Source of the DNA: Azadirachta indica
Lineage: Eukaryota > Streptophyta > Magnoliopsida > Sapindales > Meliaceae
Direction: 5' to 3'
Assembly: GCA_022749755.1 (NCBI GenBank)
Contig: CM040449.1
Location: forward strand, 8,379,657 to 8,443,656
DNA length: 64,000 nucleotides
Shown here: positions 25,021-37,325 of the stretch, piece by piece
How the letters are laid out: each line of letters begins with the position of its first letter
Numbering within the stretch: position 1 is the first letter of the stretch
Notes under the pieces: model-generated
The model's input: only the letters and a program-made list of their open reading frames with translations
Database searches by the model: none
Told to the model about the DNA's origin: nothing
Position numbers and translations under genes: made by a program

Positions 25021-25299
25021 AAATCAAATGAACACAGTAAAACAAAGCTAAGCAAAAACCAGAATCTCAAATTAGCAACCAAATCGAGAACTACAAAATC
25101 CTTATTGGGTTTTGTAATTCACCAAAAATCTCACAAGAAATCCAATAAAAGCTTGCTTATCTTGCCGCAACAAAAACGATTTCGGGTTAGCTGTATTTCT
25201 GGTAACGAAAGAGAAAGAGACGAAGTTGAATCGGTAAAAATGAATTTTAGAGCTCACGTTTTGAAATCATTCATAAGTTATGTCGTCGACAATGTCTGA
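25021..25299 (+). pseudogene. Possible captured gene fragment, unrecognised
   Basis: This short stretch between repeat blocks has coding-like composition. One open frame reads through about 25090-25299, with a basic Ser/Lys-rich N-terminal part and RFRVSCISGNERERDEVES, reminiscent of the start of a plastid-targeted protein, then TGA at 25297. There are no introns, no continuation and no domain. It could be a transposon-captured exon. The identity is unknown. Confidence 0.25.
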
Positions 25300-25421
25300 G
25301 AGGTGGTTTTATCAGTTAATATGTTGTAGTTTGCCTCATTCAAGTGCAAATTTCATCATTACCATCCCAAAACTCAAGACCACCTAATGCCGATTTACAG
25401 ATGCGGGAGAGAAGTAAGGCA

Positions 25422-28400
25422 ACAAAATACATTATATCCTAAGAGACATGACATTGGAATTGTATTCTATCAAACTTATGGTTGAAAAGTTGGTTCCAAG
25501 TCAGAGAAATACCTTTTGGAAAGAGAATTTTAGTAAAAAATATTTCTACCATAAAACACATAGTTTCTTGCAACAAAAATTCCATCTATTGCAATATTCT
25601 TAAAGAAAAACACAAATAACTTCAAAAAATACTTCATAAAAGATATTAAATTAAAAGATATTTTTAAAAATATTTAAAAACATATATAAACAAAAAGTCT
25701 TCTTAGTACCAAATAAAAAGATAGTAACAAAAGGTGTATTTGTTATATTACTGTCTTTTAAAAAGAAAAAAGAAGGCCTTCATTATTATTCATTATTAAT
25801 AAAACGACAAAAAAAAGTCTTTTTATTATTATTCATTATTAATAAAGTGACTAAACACAAATCTTTTTTTAGAAAACATAAGAAAACTTGTGAAAATAAC
25901 AAACCTTTTTGATTTTAACCTTACAACATTCCAATAAATAAAAAAAGCGCATATAAACCTACTTTAAATTTAAAATCATTTCATTGTTGCCAAAATTGAT
26001 TGATAATCCATTTATTTTTTAATGAAAGAACAAGTCTTATTTTTTGTCCTTACTTTATTCTTTTCGTTAGAATTTATACTTCTATTTAATGATTACATAA
26101 TGGAGGGTTATTCTCTTTTCATTAAAATGATTATTCCGTGCCTTTTCTTCATTGTCTTTTTCTCTTTCCAGAAGATATAAAATCTAGAAAATAGTTTTTC
26201 AAAACCATTTAAAACCATATATTCTAAATATGAAAATATCCTTATTATTTCTTCTAGTCTTCAATCTCTAAACTCTTTTCTTTTGAAGGAGATTTCAAGG
26301 TGTATCAAATCTTTCATATGTTTTCTCTAATGCAAACATTATTTTTACCCATTCCTATAATTTAGAACATTTTAAGACAAAACATTATCATTCAAGCCAT
26401 AATACCTAAATAAACATGTTTGTCAAAGCCAATTCTATCATAAAACATGTAGTTTGTTATGACATAAATTCCACTAGTGCAATAGTTTGAGGAAAAGTAT
26501 AAATATCTCCATAAAATCTTTTGAAAAATATTTAAAAACCAAAAGATACATTTTAAAAACATTTCAAAATATATATTTTAAATATAGGAAGCGTTCTTAC
26601 CAATTCTTTTAATTTGTCAATCTTCTTTTCTTTTAAAAAAGAATTGAAATTTAAAAGATATTTTTTCAAAACCATTTAAAAACATATATTCTATATAGGG
26701 GAAGAATGCTTATCCTCTTCAAGTTTTCGATCTCTTATGTTTTTTTTCTCTTTTGAAGGAGATTTTAAGGTGTATCAAATCTTCAACATGATTTTATAAT
26801 TCAAAGCTCAATTTCTACCCAGACCTATAATTTAACACATTCTAGTCAAAACAATATGGTTCAAACCTTAATCTTGAATAGATATTCAAAACCAAAAAAA
26901 AAAACCTTAATCTTGAATAAGCAAGTTTGTCAAAAAATTTTTTGTCATAAAACATGCAGTTTGTTACAACAAAAATTCTATCCACTACAATTAGTTTGAG
27001 GAAAAATGTAAATGTCTCCATAAATACTTTGAAAAAGATTTGGAAACCAAGAGAGATACTTTTTAAAAATATTCATAGATTTTAAAAACATTTAAGAAAA
27101 TATATTTTAAATATAGGAAACATTCTTACCAATTCTTTAATTTTTCAATCTTTTCATTCTCTTTCTCTTTTCAAAAAGATTTGAAATTTAGAAGATATTT
27201 TTTGGAAACTATTTAAAAACATATTTTATAAATGGTGGAAGAATGTTTATCTTCTTGAAGTTCAATCTTTTATACTCTTTCTCCTTTAAAGGATTTCGAG
27301 GTTTACAGTTTCTAAAATTCAAAATTTGATTTCCACCCAATCTTATAATTTAGAATATTCTAAACAAAATAGTATCATTCAAACCTTAATATCTGAATAT
27401 CCAGGTTTGTCAAAAATATTTTCTATCATAAAATACACATTCTATTTACAATAAAAATTTCATCTATTGCAATAGTATGGGAAAAATAGTAAATATATTC
27501 ATAAAATACTTTGAGATACTTTCTAAAAATATTTAAAAACATATGATTTAAACATAGAAAGTATTATTACCAATTCTTTAATTTTTCACTCTTGTTATCC
27601 TCTTTTTCTTTTCAAAAGGATATTAAATTTAGGATATATCTATTCAAAACCATCTAAGAACATATCTTCTAAGTATAAGAAGAATCTTTATCCTTTTTTC
27701 AATCTCTTATACTCTCTATCTTTTGAAGGAGATTTTGAGGTGTATCAAATTTTGCACATGTTCTTTGTAATCCAAATCTTAATTAAGTCAATTTCTACCC
27801 AATCACATAATTCAAAATATTCTAAACAAAAATAAGATCATTCAGATGTTAATATCTGAATAGATAAGTTGGTTACGATAAGTGATAAAATTTGTTACTA
27901 TATTACGGATTATTTTTTCTAATGATCTTATGGATTACATTAACATGACTTCAGTGTTGTCATAAGATGCCAACTTATTATGAGCCTAATAGAATATAAA
28001 AAGTTTATAATAATTTTATTGAACGTCTTGTAAAAAATATTTTTATCTATTTAACTTATTTACATATAATTATCCATACAAAAAAAATTATCAATTTTTC
28101 TTTTTCTCAAAGATATAATTTTTTTTTTTTTGCGAATATCTCTCTATCTTAAATCTAGTCATAAAAAATTTTAATCACTTGCATTGATCAAAAATATTTT
28201 TAAATGTTCGCATATTTGTATAATCTTATGTATATAGAGTTGAACATCTTATTTCTAGATGATCATTAAATTTTAGAGATATTTTCAGAGATATAATTTG
28301 TCTCATTTAAATTCTAATAAAAACATGAAAAAAGAACTTGTCATAGTCTTTATATTTAATATTGATGAATAACATATTACTTATTGTTACATTACTTACA

Positions 28401-28715
28401 TATTTCGTGACGAAAACGTTCACAATAGGAAATTATTTGTATTAGTATTAACAAAATCTAAATTATATTTATTAAGTATAATTTTTTATTATTGCTAAAT
28501 TAATAATTTATTAATATTAATAAAAAATAATTATTTATTGTGAATATGTTTGTTTGATATATTATTTATTTTAAAATTAAATTTTCAATTAATATTAAAT
28601 AATTATTCAAAATTAATTTTAATATAGCCCTAACTTAAGGAAAACAGTAGATATCCCCCCTAGGTTTTAAAACTATGCTAGATATTCTCTTAATTTTTGA
28701 GGAAATAAGAAGATA
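25422..28715. repeat. Large direct repeat, copy B, built of roughly 470 bp units
   Basis: Same order and orientation as 21037-23690 but about 640 bp longer, because it carries one more internal unit. Unit marks (TAAAACATG-AGTTTG or variants) fall near 25553, 26440, 26950 and 27428. The distal part matches copy A at 28140-28330, 28430-28490 and 28640-28700. Differences are spread evenly, so the duplication is old. Non-coding. Confidence 0.75.
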
Positions 28716-29137
28716 TCCAATTGATTTTTCTTCTATTAGTTTGATTTATTAGGATATTATCATTTTAGACTCTAATTTTAGTAAAATAACAAAAGAAGAT
28801 ATATTTTTCTCATGTTAATAATTTACTCTTCTTTATGTATAACATATCATACTAAGGACAAAAATGTTAAATTTGAAAAAAAAATATTTTATTTTATTAT
28901 TTATAAAATATTATGAACAAAAATATTATTATTTAAATTAAAATGCTAAGAATTAGTTGAGACAAATTGAAGTGCTAAAATATTCCTAATTAAGTATGGC
29001 AAAAATCTTCATGGAGTTGGGGCTCAAATTTAGGCTAAAATGAGAAGCGGATTGGGATGAGGATAAGAGCCCATTTTTATTTTAAAACTGGGCCAAGGAC
29101 AAGAATGAGCCTCTTTCCTCCCCTGTCCTTTGTTCCG
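28716..29137. other. Non-coding spacer between repeat blocks
   Basis: AT-rich on the left. From about 28990 a G-rich stretch (GGAGTTGGGG, GGATTGGGATGAGG) followed by CCTCTTTCCTCCCCTGTCC resembles a GGGATGRCAA-family remnant. No gene. Confidence 0.35.
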
Positions 29138-32100
29138 CACCGTCTAAAATAAAGTTCAAATTTTTTTGGTTAATTATACATGCACTCATAGTATTTCCTA
29201 AATAATTGTAAAAATTTGATATTTTCTATTTTAGTAAATCAAGTCCTTCAAAAAATTTTATTCTTTTTAATCTAATCAATTAAGTCCCCCCGTAATTCTT
29301 TACAATTTTACAATTTAATTTGTTTTAAAATTTTTCAAATTCATTTTCTTAATAAGAAAATTTGCTGAAAATGTCAACATCTTAAAAAATTGAATAATTT
29401 TTAATAATTGAATTTAGAACAATGAATATTGATAAAATAAAAAAGATAATTATTAATTGATTTTAATATGACAATATAACATTAAAAGATAATGAAATTA
29501 TTGAAGATTTTATTTTTCTTTTCATATTTACCAAACAAACTATTTTTCTACAAAATGATTAAGAGGTACTGAACTCTGAAATTGATTTAATATATTTTCT
29601 CTTAATTTTTATCAATTTTATTAAAAATTGGATCATAATTTATTATTACTTTTATTTATTTTTTATTTATATAAATTAATAAATAATTAAAATAAATGTA
29701 TCAGCCAAATTTGATATTTTTTAACAAAATTGTTATAAACTATAATATTTTTATATAGATTTTCTCAATTAATTTGATGATTATTGTCAATTATTTTTTT
29801 CATTAATAATTTTATGAAAAAATCAAATATTTATTTAATTTTCATGATATATGAAATGATGATTTCATATATGAAAAATTAATTTATTATTATTGGAAAG
29901 ATATAAAAACTTTGATGTGTATTATGAGATTTATAACTATACATAAATCTTATATAGTAATTATAATGTCATTAATCATCATATTTTATTATAAATTTTA
30001 GTTGTTCAAACAAATCTTTACGAATGTACATTATTAATTATATTTTTTGATGTCATTATATTATGTTAATTATATTTAAGTATGATTGATCGTCATATTA
30101 TATATTTTTAATTCTATATGTATTAGTATTTACAACACTTGGTCAAGCTATAATTAAAATATAATTATAAAATTTACCAAATTTATTTCATTAATTATAT
30201 TTATTAATGTCTTTATATTATTTTAATTATGATTAAGTATATTGATCATCATATTATGCATTTCTAATTTTACATGTATGAGTATCTAAAACACTTGATT
30301 AAATTATGATTAAAATGTAATTACTCATCATATTCTATTATAAATTTTAACTGTTCGAACAAATTTTTACAAATTTACTTAATTAATTATAGTTGTTAAT
30401 GTCTTTATATTATTGTTAATCATTACTCATTAATATGATTGATTATCATACTGTGTATTTCTAATTCTACATGTACAAGTGTCTAAAATACTTGCTTATA
30501 ATATGATCAAAATGTAATTAGTTATCATATTTTATTATAAATTTTAATTGTTCATTATTGTAAATGTTGTTTTTTAATTTAATAAATAAACAGTGAATGT
30601 CGTAAATTTGTAATTTATTAAATATATTATTGTTCTTAACTTGTTTAGCTTATTTAATTTATTTTTATTTTTAATATGTCATTCATTATTCAATTTAGTT
30701 AATTTAAATTAATTTTTAAACTTTAAAATATAAAAAGAAATTAGAATACGAAATTTATTAAAGTAGGCAGTGAACAGTAACATATATATAATTATTAAAA
30801 TATAAGAGGAATAAACATTAAATATCACACACACGTGCACATATACATATATTATTAAAGTTAAAATTATTATTAGATTATTATTAATGATAACAGTTAT
30901 AATTGGCAAACTTGAATTTTTTAGATTATAAAATTATTTTATAACAATAATAATTTAAAAATAATAATTGTAATAATATAAATTAAATATGTATTCTAAT
31001 TAAAAAGTTTTATTTACATATTTTGTTAAATAAATATAAGCAGTGGGTAGTGTATTAATTTTTCTCCAAATAGTTCTAACACTTGCGGATACAATATTTA
31101 TATTTAATTTTTCAAACTAGGCCGTGATGGGAATCTCCAATTTGGGCCTAAAATCTTGGCCTGGTTTAACTATTTAACTTGAAAATCAAATAAAAATGTT
31201 ACAATTACAAAAGTTTAAACTAAAGATTTAGATAGTATTTTTTATTTTTGTCTGAAATTTATACATGATTGAAATTTAAATTTAACTGAAATATGAATCT
31301 AATAGATATATGTATATATATTTTATCTTAAACGTTTGATTATAAATGTTAAGTTATTTTTTTTATAAAAATAAAAAATCTAAAATTGGTATGTTGATAA
31401 ATATGTACTATAAAATTTAAAACTAATATTTTAATTTGTTGACATATATAAATATTAAGTAATAAATTAAGGGTATTATTAAAAAATAAAATATTTAATT
31501 CATTCATATATTTGGTTATTTAAATTTAAGTTAAAAATTTTAACTTAATTGTATTCAAATATTTTTAACAAATAAAATTATTCAGATTTAAGTCAAAAAA
31601 CAAGCAAGGTCTTAGAGATAGATAAACAATTTACTTGCCATTACACCACTTACATTTATTTATTAATATATGTAAACAAAAGATGTTTAACTAAGAATAC
31701 ATATTTAATTTATATTATATAAAAACATTAATATTATTATTGATATAAAATAATTTTATAATCTAAAATAATATTTTAATTATCTAATATAACAATCCAA
31801 CAATTTTATCTTTAACAATTATTTTAGAAATTATTTTATTACTATTATTATCAAAACATTTTTCAGTTTTTGTTGTTCATATGTTTTATATAATTATATC
31901 TCTAATAAATTCTAGATTATTGGCAACAATTTTTATTGGTTTACTTCTTGTAGCTTTAATTTCTATTTTAGATGCCAAATTTAAAATTAGAAACTACAAA
32001 TGGATATAAAAAATACAGTATTTACAAATAGCTCTTGTAAGGTTAGTGGAAATTTCATTTTGATGAAAAGTCTGTGGAAAGCAACACAATCCCCTCCTTC

Positions 32101-33209
32101 AAAGTTTTACCCTAACAGAAAATGGTGCACTTACTAAAATACCCCCTAAATTCTCTTTGAAATGTCCAACAATTATAAAAAATGAAACCTAGTACCTAAT
32201 TTGTCCTATTATACATTGGATGTTTGTTTTATTTCGTTGGACTTAAGAATAAAAGTCAAAATATCAAATCGAAAAATATAAATCAATCAGTTAACATGGC
32301 ATAGAGAATATAGCTGTTACATTACAATGGCTCTGTTTCCTTGCATTTGAACTATTTAATAATTATAAAATCTGGCTTATTCACAATCCAACTTCCATAC
32401 AACCAACACGTTTAACACTTTTGCAACCCATTTACTTATTACATTTGACAATTACAAACTAACATATGCCATTATTCATAGAAACTATATTCCATTCCAA
32501 ATATATAAATAGATAAATGTGTATCCTTTTGCATTCAACCATTGAAGGCAATAGGTAGTTGGTTATTCTAGGTCAATTTCTCTCTTTCCTTAGCCTCCTA
32601 TTGGCACAAGTTTTTGTCACCATAAACTCGGTCAATGTCAATCACAACTTATTCAAGGTGTAGCCTTCTAGATACACCCCATCTGTCAATAACCTTACCT
32701 CCTACATTGCACCAAACCTAAAACCTTTTCATTCTACACAGCCGAAAACCATATAGCTTTAAAGCAATTAATAGTATTTATACATAACATTTCATCGAGA
32801 CCATGCTAACCATAATAGTAAACAACATAATAATTAGACATTGTAACCCTAACAATAAGCATGATTTTAGTATGAGCATTGATAATTAGCGCAATAATAG
32901 TCAATTGAATATGCATTAAGAGAATCAGCAAAAGCAGCAAAATCGACCAAATTAGGAATCAAATCAATAAAATCAACCACTATCATCACATACCATATAA
33001 ACAAAAGCAACAGAACATTCTTCAAAACCTAAATCAGTGCATGTGTCTATAAACTAAGTCATTAACCCAAATCAACAAGAAAACACTTAGCCTAGAATAA
33101 AATTATCAAAAAATTGAAGCATTTTAATCTTCTTTTGAGGGAAAAATTTACGTATCCACGTGTCCAATTATGATTGGTTGATCAATGGAATAGTCCTTAT
33201 TATTTTTGC
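29138..33209. repeat. 4.1 kb tandem duplication, unit 1
   Basis: From CTAARATAAAGTT at 29144 to GAATAGTCCTT at 33188 this block is collinear with 33210-37325. The offset grows from about 4072 to about 4121 bp through small indels. Shared landmarks include TTGGTTAATTATA (29170/33240), a microsatellite-like internal array (29960-30560), CACTTGG/CTTGC near 31080/35135, a hydrophobic open frame near 31880/35985, and CCTAACAGAA near 32108/36220. No intact gene. The unit may itself be a composite non-autonomous element. Confidence 0.85.
29960..30560. repeat. Internal diverged tandem array of roughly 155-195 bp units
   Basis: Three passes of the same phrase order: ATCATATT-TATTATAAATTTTA, TTAATTATA...TGTC-TTATATTA, and CTAATT-TACATGTA..AGTATCTA (the last near 30110, 30267 and 30461). 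The equivalent array in unit 2 is at about 34030-34610. Confidence 0.6.
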
Positions 33210-36200
33210 CACCCTCTAAGATAAAGTTTAAAATTTTTTGGTTAATTATATATGCAACCATAGTATTTCCTAACTAATTGTAAAAATTTTATATTTTCCA
33301 TATTAGTAAATCAAGTCCTTCAAAAAAGTTTATACTTTTTAATTTATACAATTAAGCCTCCTATAATTCTTTACAATTTTATAATTTAATTCATTTTAAA
33401 TTTTTTTAAATTCATTTTCTTAATAAGAAAATTTGCTAAAATAATCAATATCTAAAAAATTGAATAATTTTGAATAATTGAATTTAGAACAATGAATATT
33501 GATAAAATAAAAAAATAAATTATTAATTGATTTTAATATGATATTATAACATTAAAAAATAATAAAATTATCAAAGATTTTATTTTTCTTTTCGTATTTA
33601 CCAAGCAAAATATTTTTCTACAAAATGATCAAGAGGCATTGAACTCTAAAATTGATTTAATATATTTTCTCTTACTTTGTATCAATTCTATTAGAATTGG
33701 ATCATAATTTATTATTATATTTTTATTTATATAAATTAATTAAAAATTAAAATAAATGAATCAATCAAATTTAATATTTTTTAACAAAATTGTTATAAAC
33801 TATAATATTTTATATAAATTTTCTCACTTAAATTGATGATTATTGTCAATTGCTTTATTTTCATTAATAATTTTATGAAAAAATCAAATATTTATTTAAT
33901 TTTGATGATATGTGAAATGATAATTTCGTATATGAAAAATTAATTTATATTATTGAAAAGATATAAAAACTTTGATATCTGTTATGAGATTTATAACTAT
34001 ATATAGATCATATATAGTAATTATATAATATAATTAATCATCATATTTTATTATAAATTTTAATTGTTCAAACAAATTTTTACAAATTTACATTATTAAT
34101 TATATTTTTCAATGTCATTATATTATGCTGATTATATTTAAGCATGATTAATCATCATATTATGTATTTTTAATTTTATATGTATCAGTATTTAGTACAC
34201 TTGGTCAAGCTATAATCAAAATATAATTATAACTTTTATCAAATTTACTTCATTAATTATATGTCTTAATTTCTTTATATTAAGTTAATTATGATTAAGT
34301 ATATTGATCATCGTATTATGTATTTCTAATTCTACGTGTACGAGTATCTAAAACACTTGATTAAATTATGATTAAATTGTAATTACTCATCACATTCTAT
34401 CATAAATTTTAATTGTTCGAACAAATTTTTACAAATTTACTTAATTAATTATAGTTGTTAATGTCTTTATATTATGTTAATTATTAATGTTATTGATTAT
34501 CATATTATGTATTTCTAACTCTACATGTATGAATATCTAAAATACTTGCTTATAATATGATCAAAATGTAATTAATTATCATATTTTATTATCAATTTTA
34601 ATTGTTCATTATTGTAAATGTTATTTTTTAATTTAATAAATAAACAACAAATGTCGTAAATTTGTAATTTATTGAAATATATTATTATTCTTAACTTGTT
34701 TAGCTTATTTAATTTATTGTTGTTTTTAATATGTCATTCATTATTCAATTTAGTTAATTTAAATTAATTTCCAAACTTTAAAATATAAACAGAAATTAGA
34801 ATAAAAATTTTATTAAAGTAGGTAGTGAACAGTACATATATGTATAATTATTTAAATATACGAGGAATCAACATTAATTATCACACACACATGTGCACAT
34901 ATACATATATTATTAAAGTTAAAATTATTATTAGATTATTAATGATAAAAATTATAATTATGAAACTTGAATTTTTTTAGATTATAAAATTATTTTATAA
35001 TAATAATAATTAAAAAATAATATTTACAATAATATAAATTAAATATTTATTCTAGTTAAATAATTTTATTTACATATTTTATTAAATAACTATAAGCAGT
35101 AGATAAAATATTAATTTTTCTCCGAGGAGTTCAAACACTTGGAGCTGCAATACTTATATTTGATTTTTCAAACTGCATTGAGACAAGAGTCTTCAATTTA
35201 GGCTTGAAATCTTAGCCTGCTTTAACTCTATTTAACTTGAAAATAAAATAAAAATGTTACGATTACAAGAGCTTAAACTTAAAATTTAGGTAGTATTTGT
35301 TATTTTTGTTTGAACTCTGTACACGTTTGAAATTTGAATCTAATTAAAACATAAATTTGATTGATCTGTTTATTTTTTTTTATCTTAAACATCTGAATAT
35401 AAATATTAAGTTTTTTTTGTTTTTATAAAAATAGAAAATCTAAAATTAGTAGATTGACATATATGTAATATAAAATTTAAAACTGATATTTTAAATTATT
35501 GACATATATAAATATTAAGTAATAAACTAAGGGTATTATTAAAAAAAAAAAAATAATTAATTAATTCAGATATTTTATTATTCTAATTTAAGTTAAAAAT
35601 TTTAATTTAATTATATTCAAATATTTTTAACAAATTTTTAAATATAAGTTAAAAAATAAACGACTCTTAAACATCTAAATAAAATTATTTAGATTTAAGT
35701 TAAAAAACAAACAGGGTCTTAAAGATAGATAAACAATTTACTTGCCATTACACCACTTACATTTATTTATTAATATATGTAAACAAAAGATGTTTAACTA
35801 AGAATACATATTTAATTTATATTATATAAAAACATTAATATTATTATTGATATAAAATAATTTTATAATCTAAAATAATATTTTAATTATCATAATATAA
35901 CAATCCAACAATTTTATCTTTAACAATTATTTTAGAAATTATTTTATTACTATTATTATCAAAACATTTTTCAGTTTTTGTTGTTCATATGTTATATATA
36001 ATTATATCTCTAATAAATTCTAGATTATTGGCAACAATTTTTATTGGTTTACTTGTTGTAGCTTCAATTTCTATTTCAGCAAAGCCAAATTTAAAACAAG
36101 ATACTACAAATGGATATAAAAATAGAGTATTTACAAATAGCTCCTCTAAGGTTAGTAAAAATTTTAATTTGATCTAAAGTGTGTGGAAAGGAGCACAAAT

Positions 36201-37325
36201 CTTCCCTTCAAAGTTTTTCCCTAACAGAACATGGTGCACTTATTAAAATACCCTTAAATTCTCTTTATAAAGTCTAATAATCATAAAAAATAAAACCTAG
36301 TACCTAATTTGTCCTATTATACATTGGATGTTTGTTTTATTTCACTAGACTTAAGAATAAAACTCGAAATATCAAAAACAAAAAATATAAACCAATCAAT
36401 TAACATGAAATAGAGAATATAGTCTGTTTCCTTGCATTTGAACTATTTAATAATTATAAAATCTAGCTTATTCACAATCCAACTTCTATACAACCAACAC
36501 GGTTAACATTTTTACAGCCCATTTACTTATTGCATTTGTCAATTACAAACTAATATCTGCCACCAATCACAAAAATTGTATTCCATTCCAAATATATAAA
36601 TAGATGAATGTGTATTCTTTTGCATTCAACCAGTGAATGCAACAAATAGTTGGTTATTCTAGGTCAATGTATCTCTTTCCTTAGACCATGGATGCTCTAT
36701 ATCAAATGTTATGTACTCCTATTGGCATATGTTTTTTTCACCATAAACTTGGTAAATGTCAATCCACAACTTATTGAAGGTGTAGCCTTCTAGATACACA
36801 CCCTATCTGTCAATGACCTCACCTCCTACATTGTATCAAACCTAAAACCTTTTCATTCTACATAGTCAAAACTATATAGCATTAAAGCAGTTAATTGTAT
36901 TTATACATAACATTTCATTGAGATCGTTCTAACTATAATAGTAAACAACATAATAATCAAAAGTTGTAATTATGACAATAAGCATGATTTTAGTACAAGC
37001 ATTATAACTAGCACAATAATAATCAACTGAATATGCATAGAGAGAATTAGCAAAGCAACAAAATCGACCAAATTAGGAATCAAATCAATAAAATCAACCG
37101 CTATTATCACATACCATATAAACAAAAGTAATCAAATATTGTTCAAAACCTAAGTTAGTGCATTTGTCTATAAACTAAGTCATTAATCCAAATCAACAAA
37201 AAAACACTTAGCCTAGAATAAAATTATCAAAAAATTGAAGCATTTTAATCTTCATTTGAGGGAAAAATTTATCTATCCATGTGTCCAATTGTGATTGGTT
37301 GATCGTTAGAATAGTCCTTTTATCG
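33210..37325. repeat. 4.1 kb tandem duplication, unit 2
   Basis: Second head-to-tail copy directly abutting unit 1. A 62-codon open frame at 35989-36177 starts with a hydrophobic stretch (LLATIFIGLLVVASIS) followed by SAKPN. In unit 1 the same site is broken, with a stop sooner. That signal-peptide-like start slightly recalls wall-associated kinase N-termini, but nothing follows it, so I do not call a gene. Confidence 0.85.

Noticed and set aside
35989..36177. Short open frame with signal-peptide-like start followed by SAKPN, recalling wall-associated kinase N-termini
   Set aside because: No extracellular or kinase domain follows, the paralogous site at about 31880 is broken, and the frame sits inside a non-coding tandem repeat.
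29138..37325. LTR retrotransposon with 4.1 kb LTRs
   Set aside because: The two copies abut with no internal region, and no TG...CA ends, primer site or polyprotein is visible.
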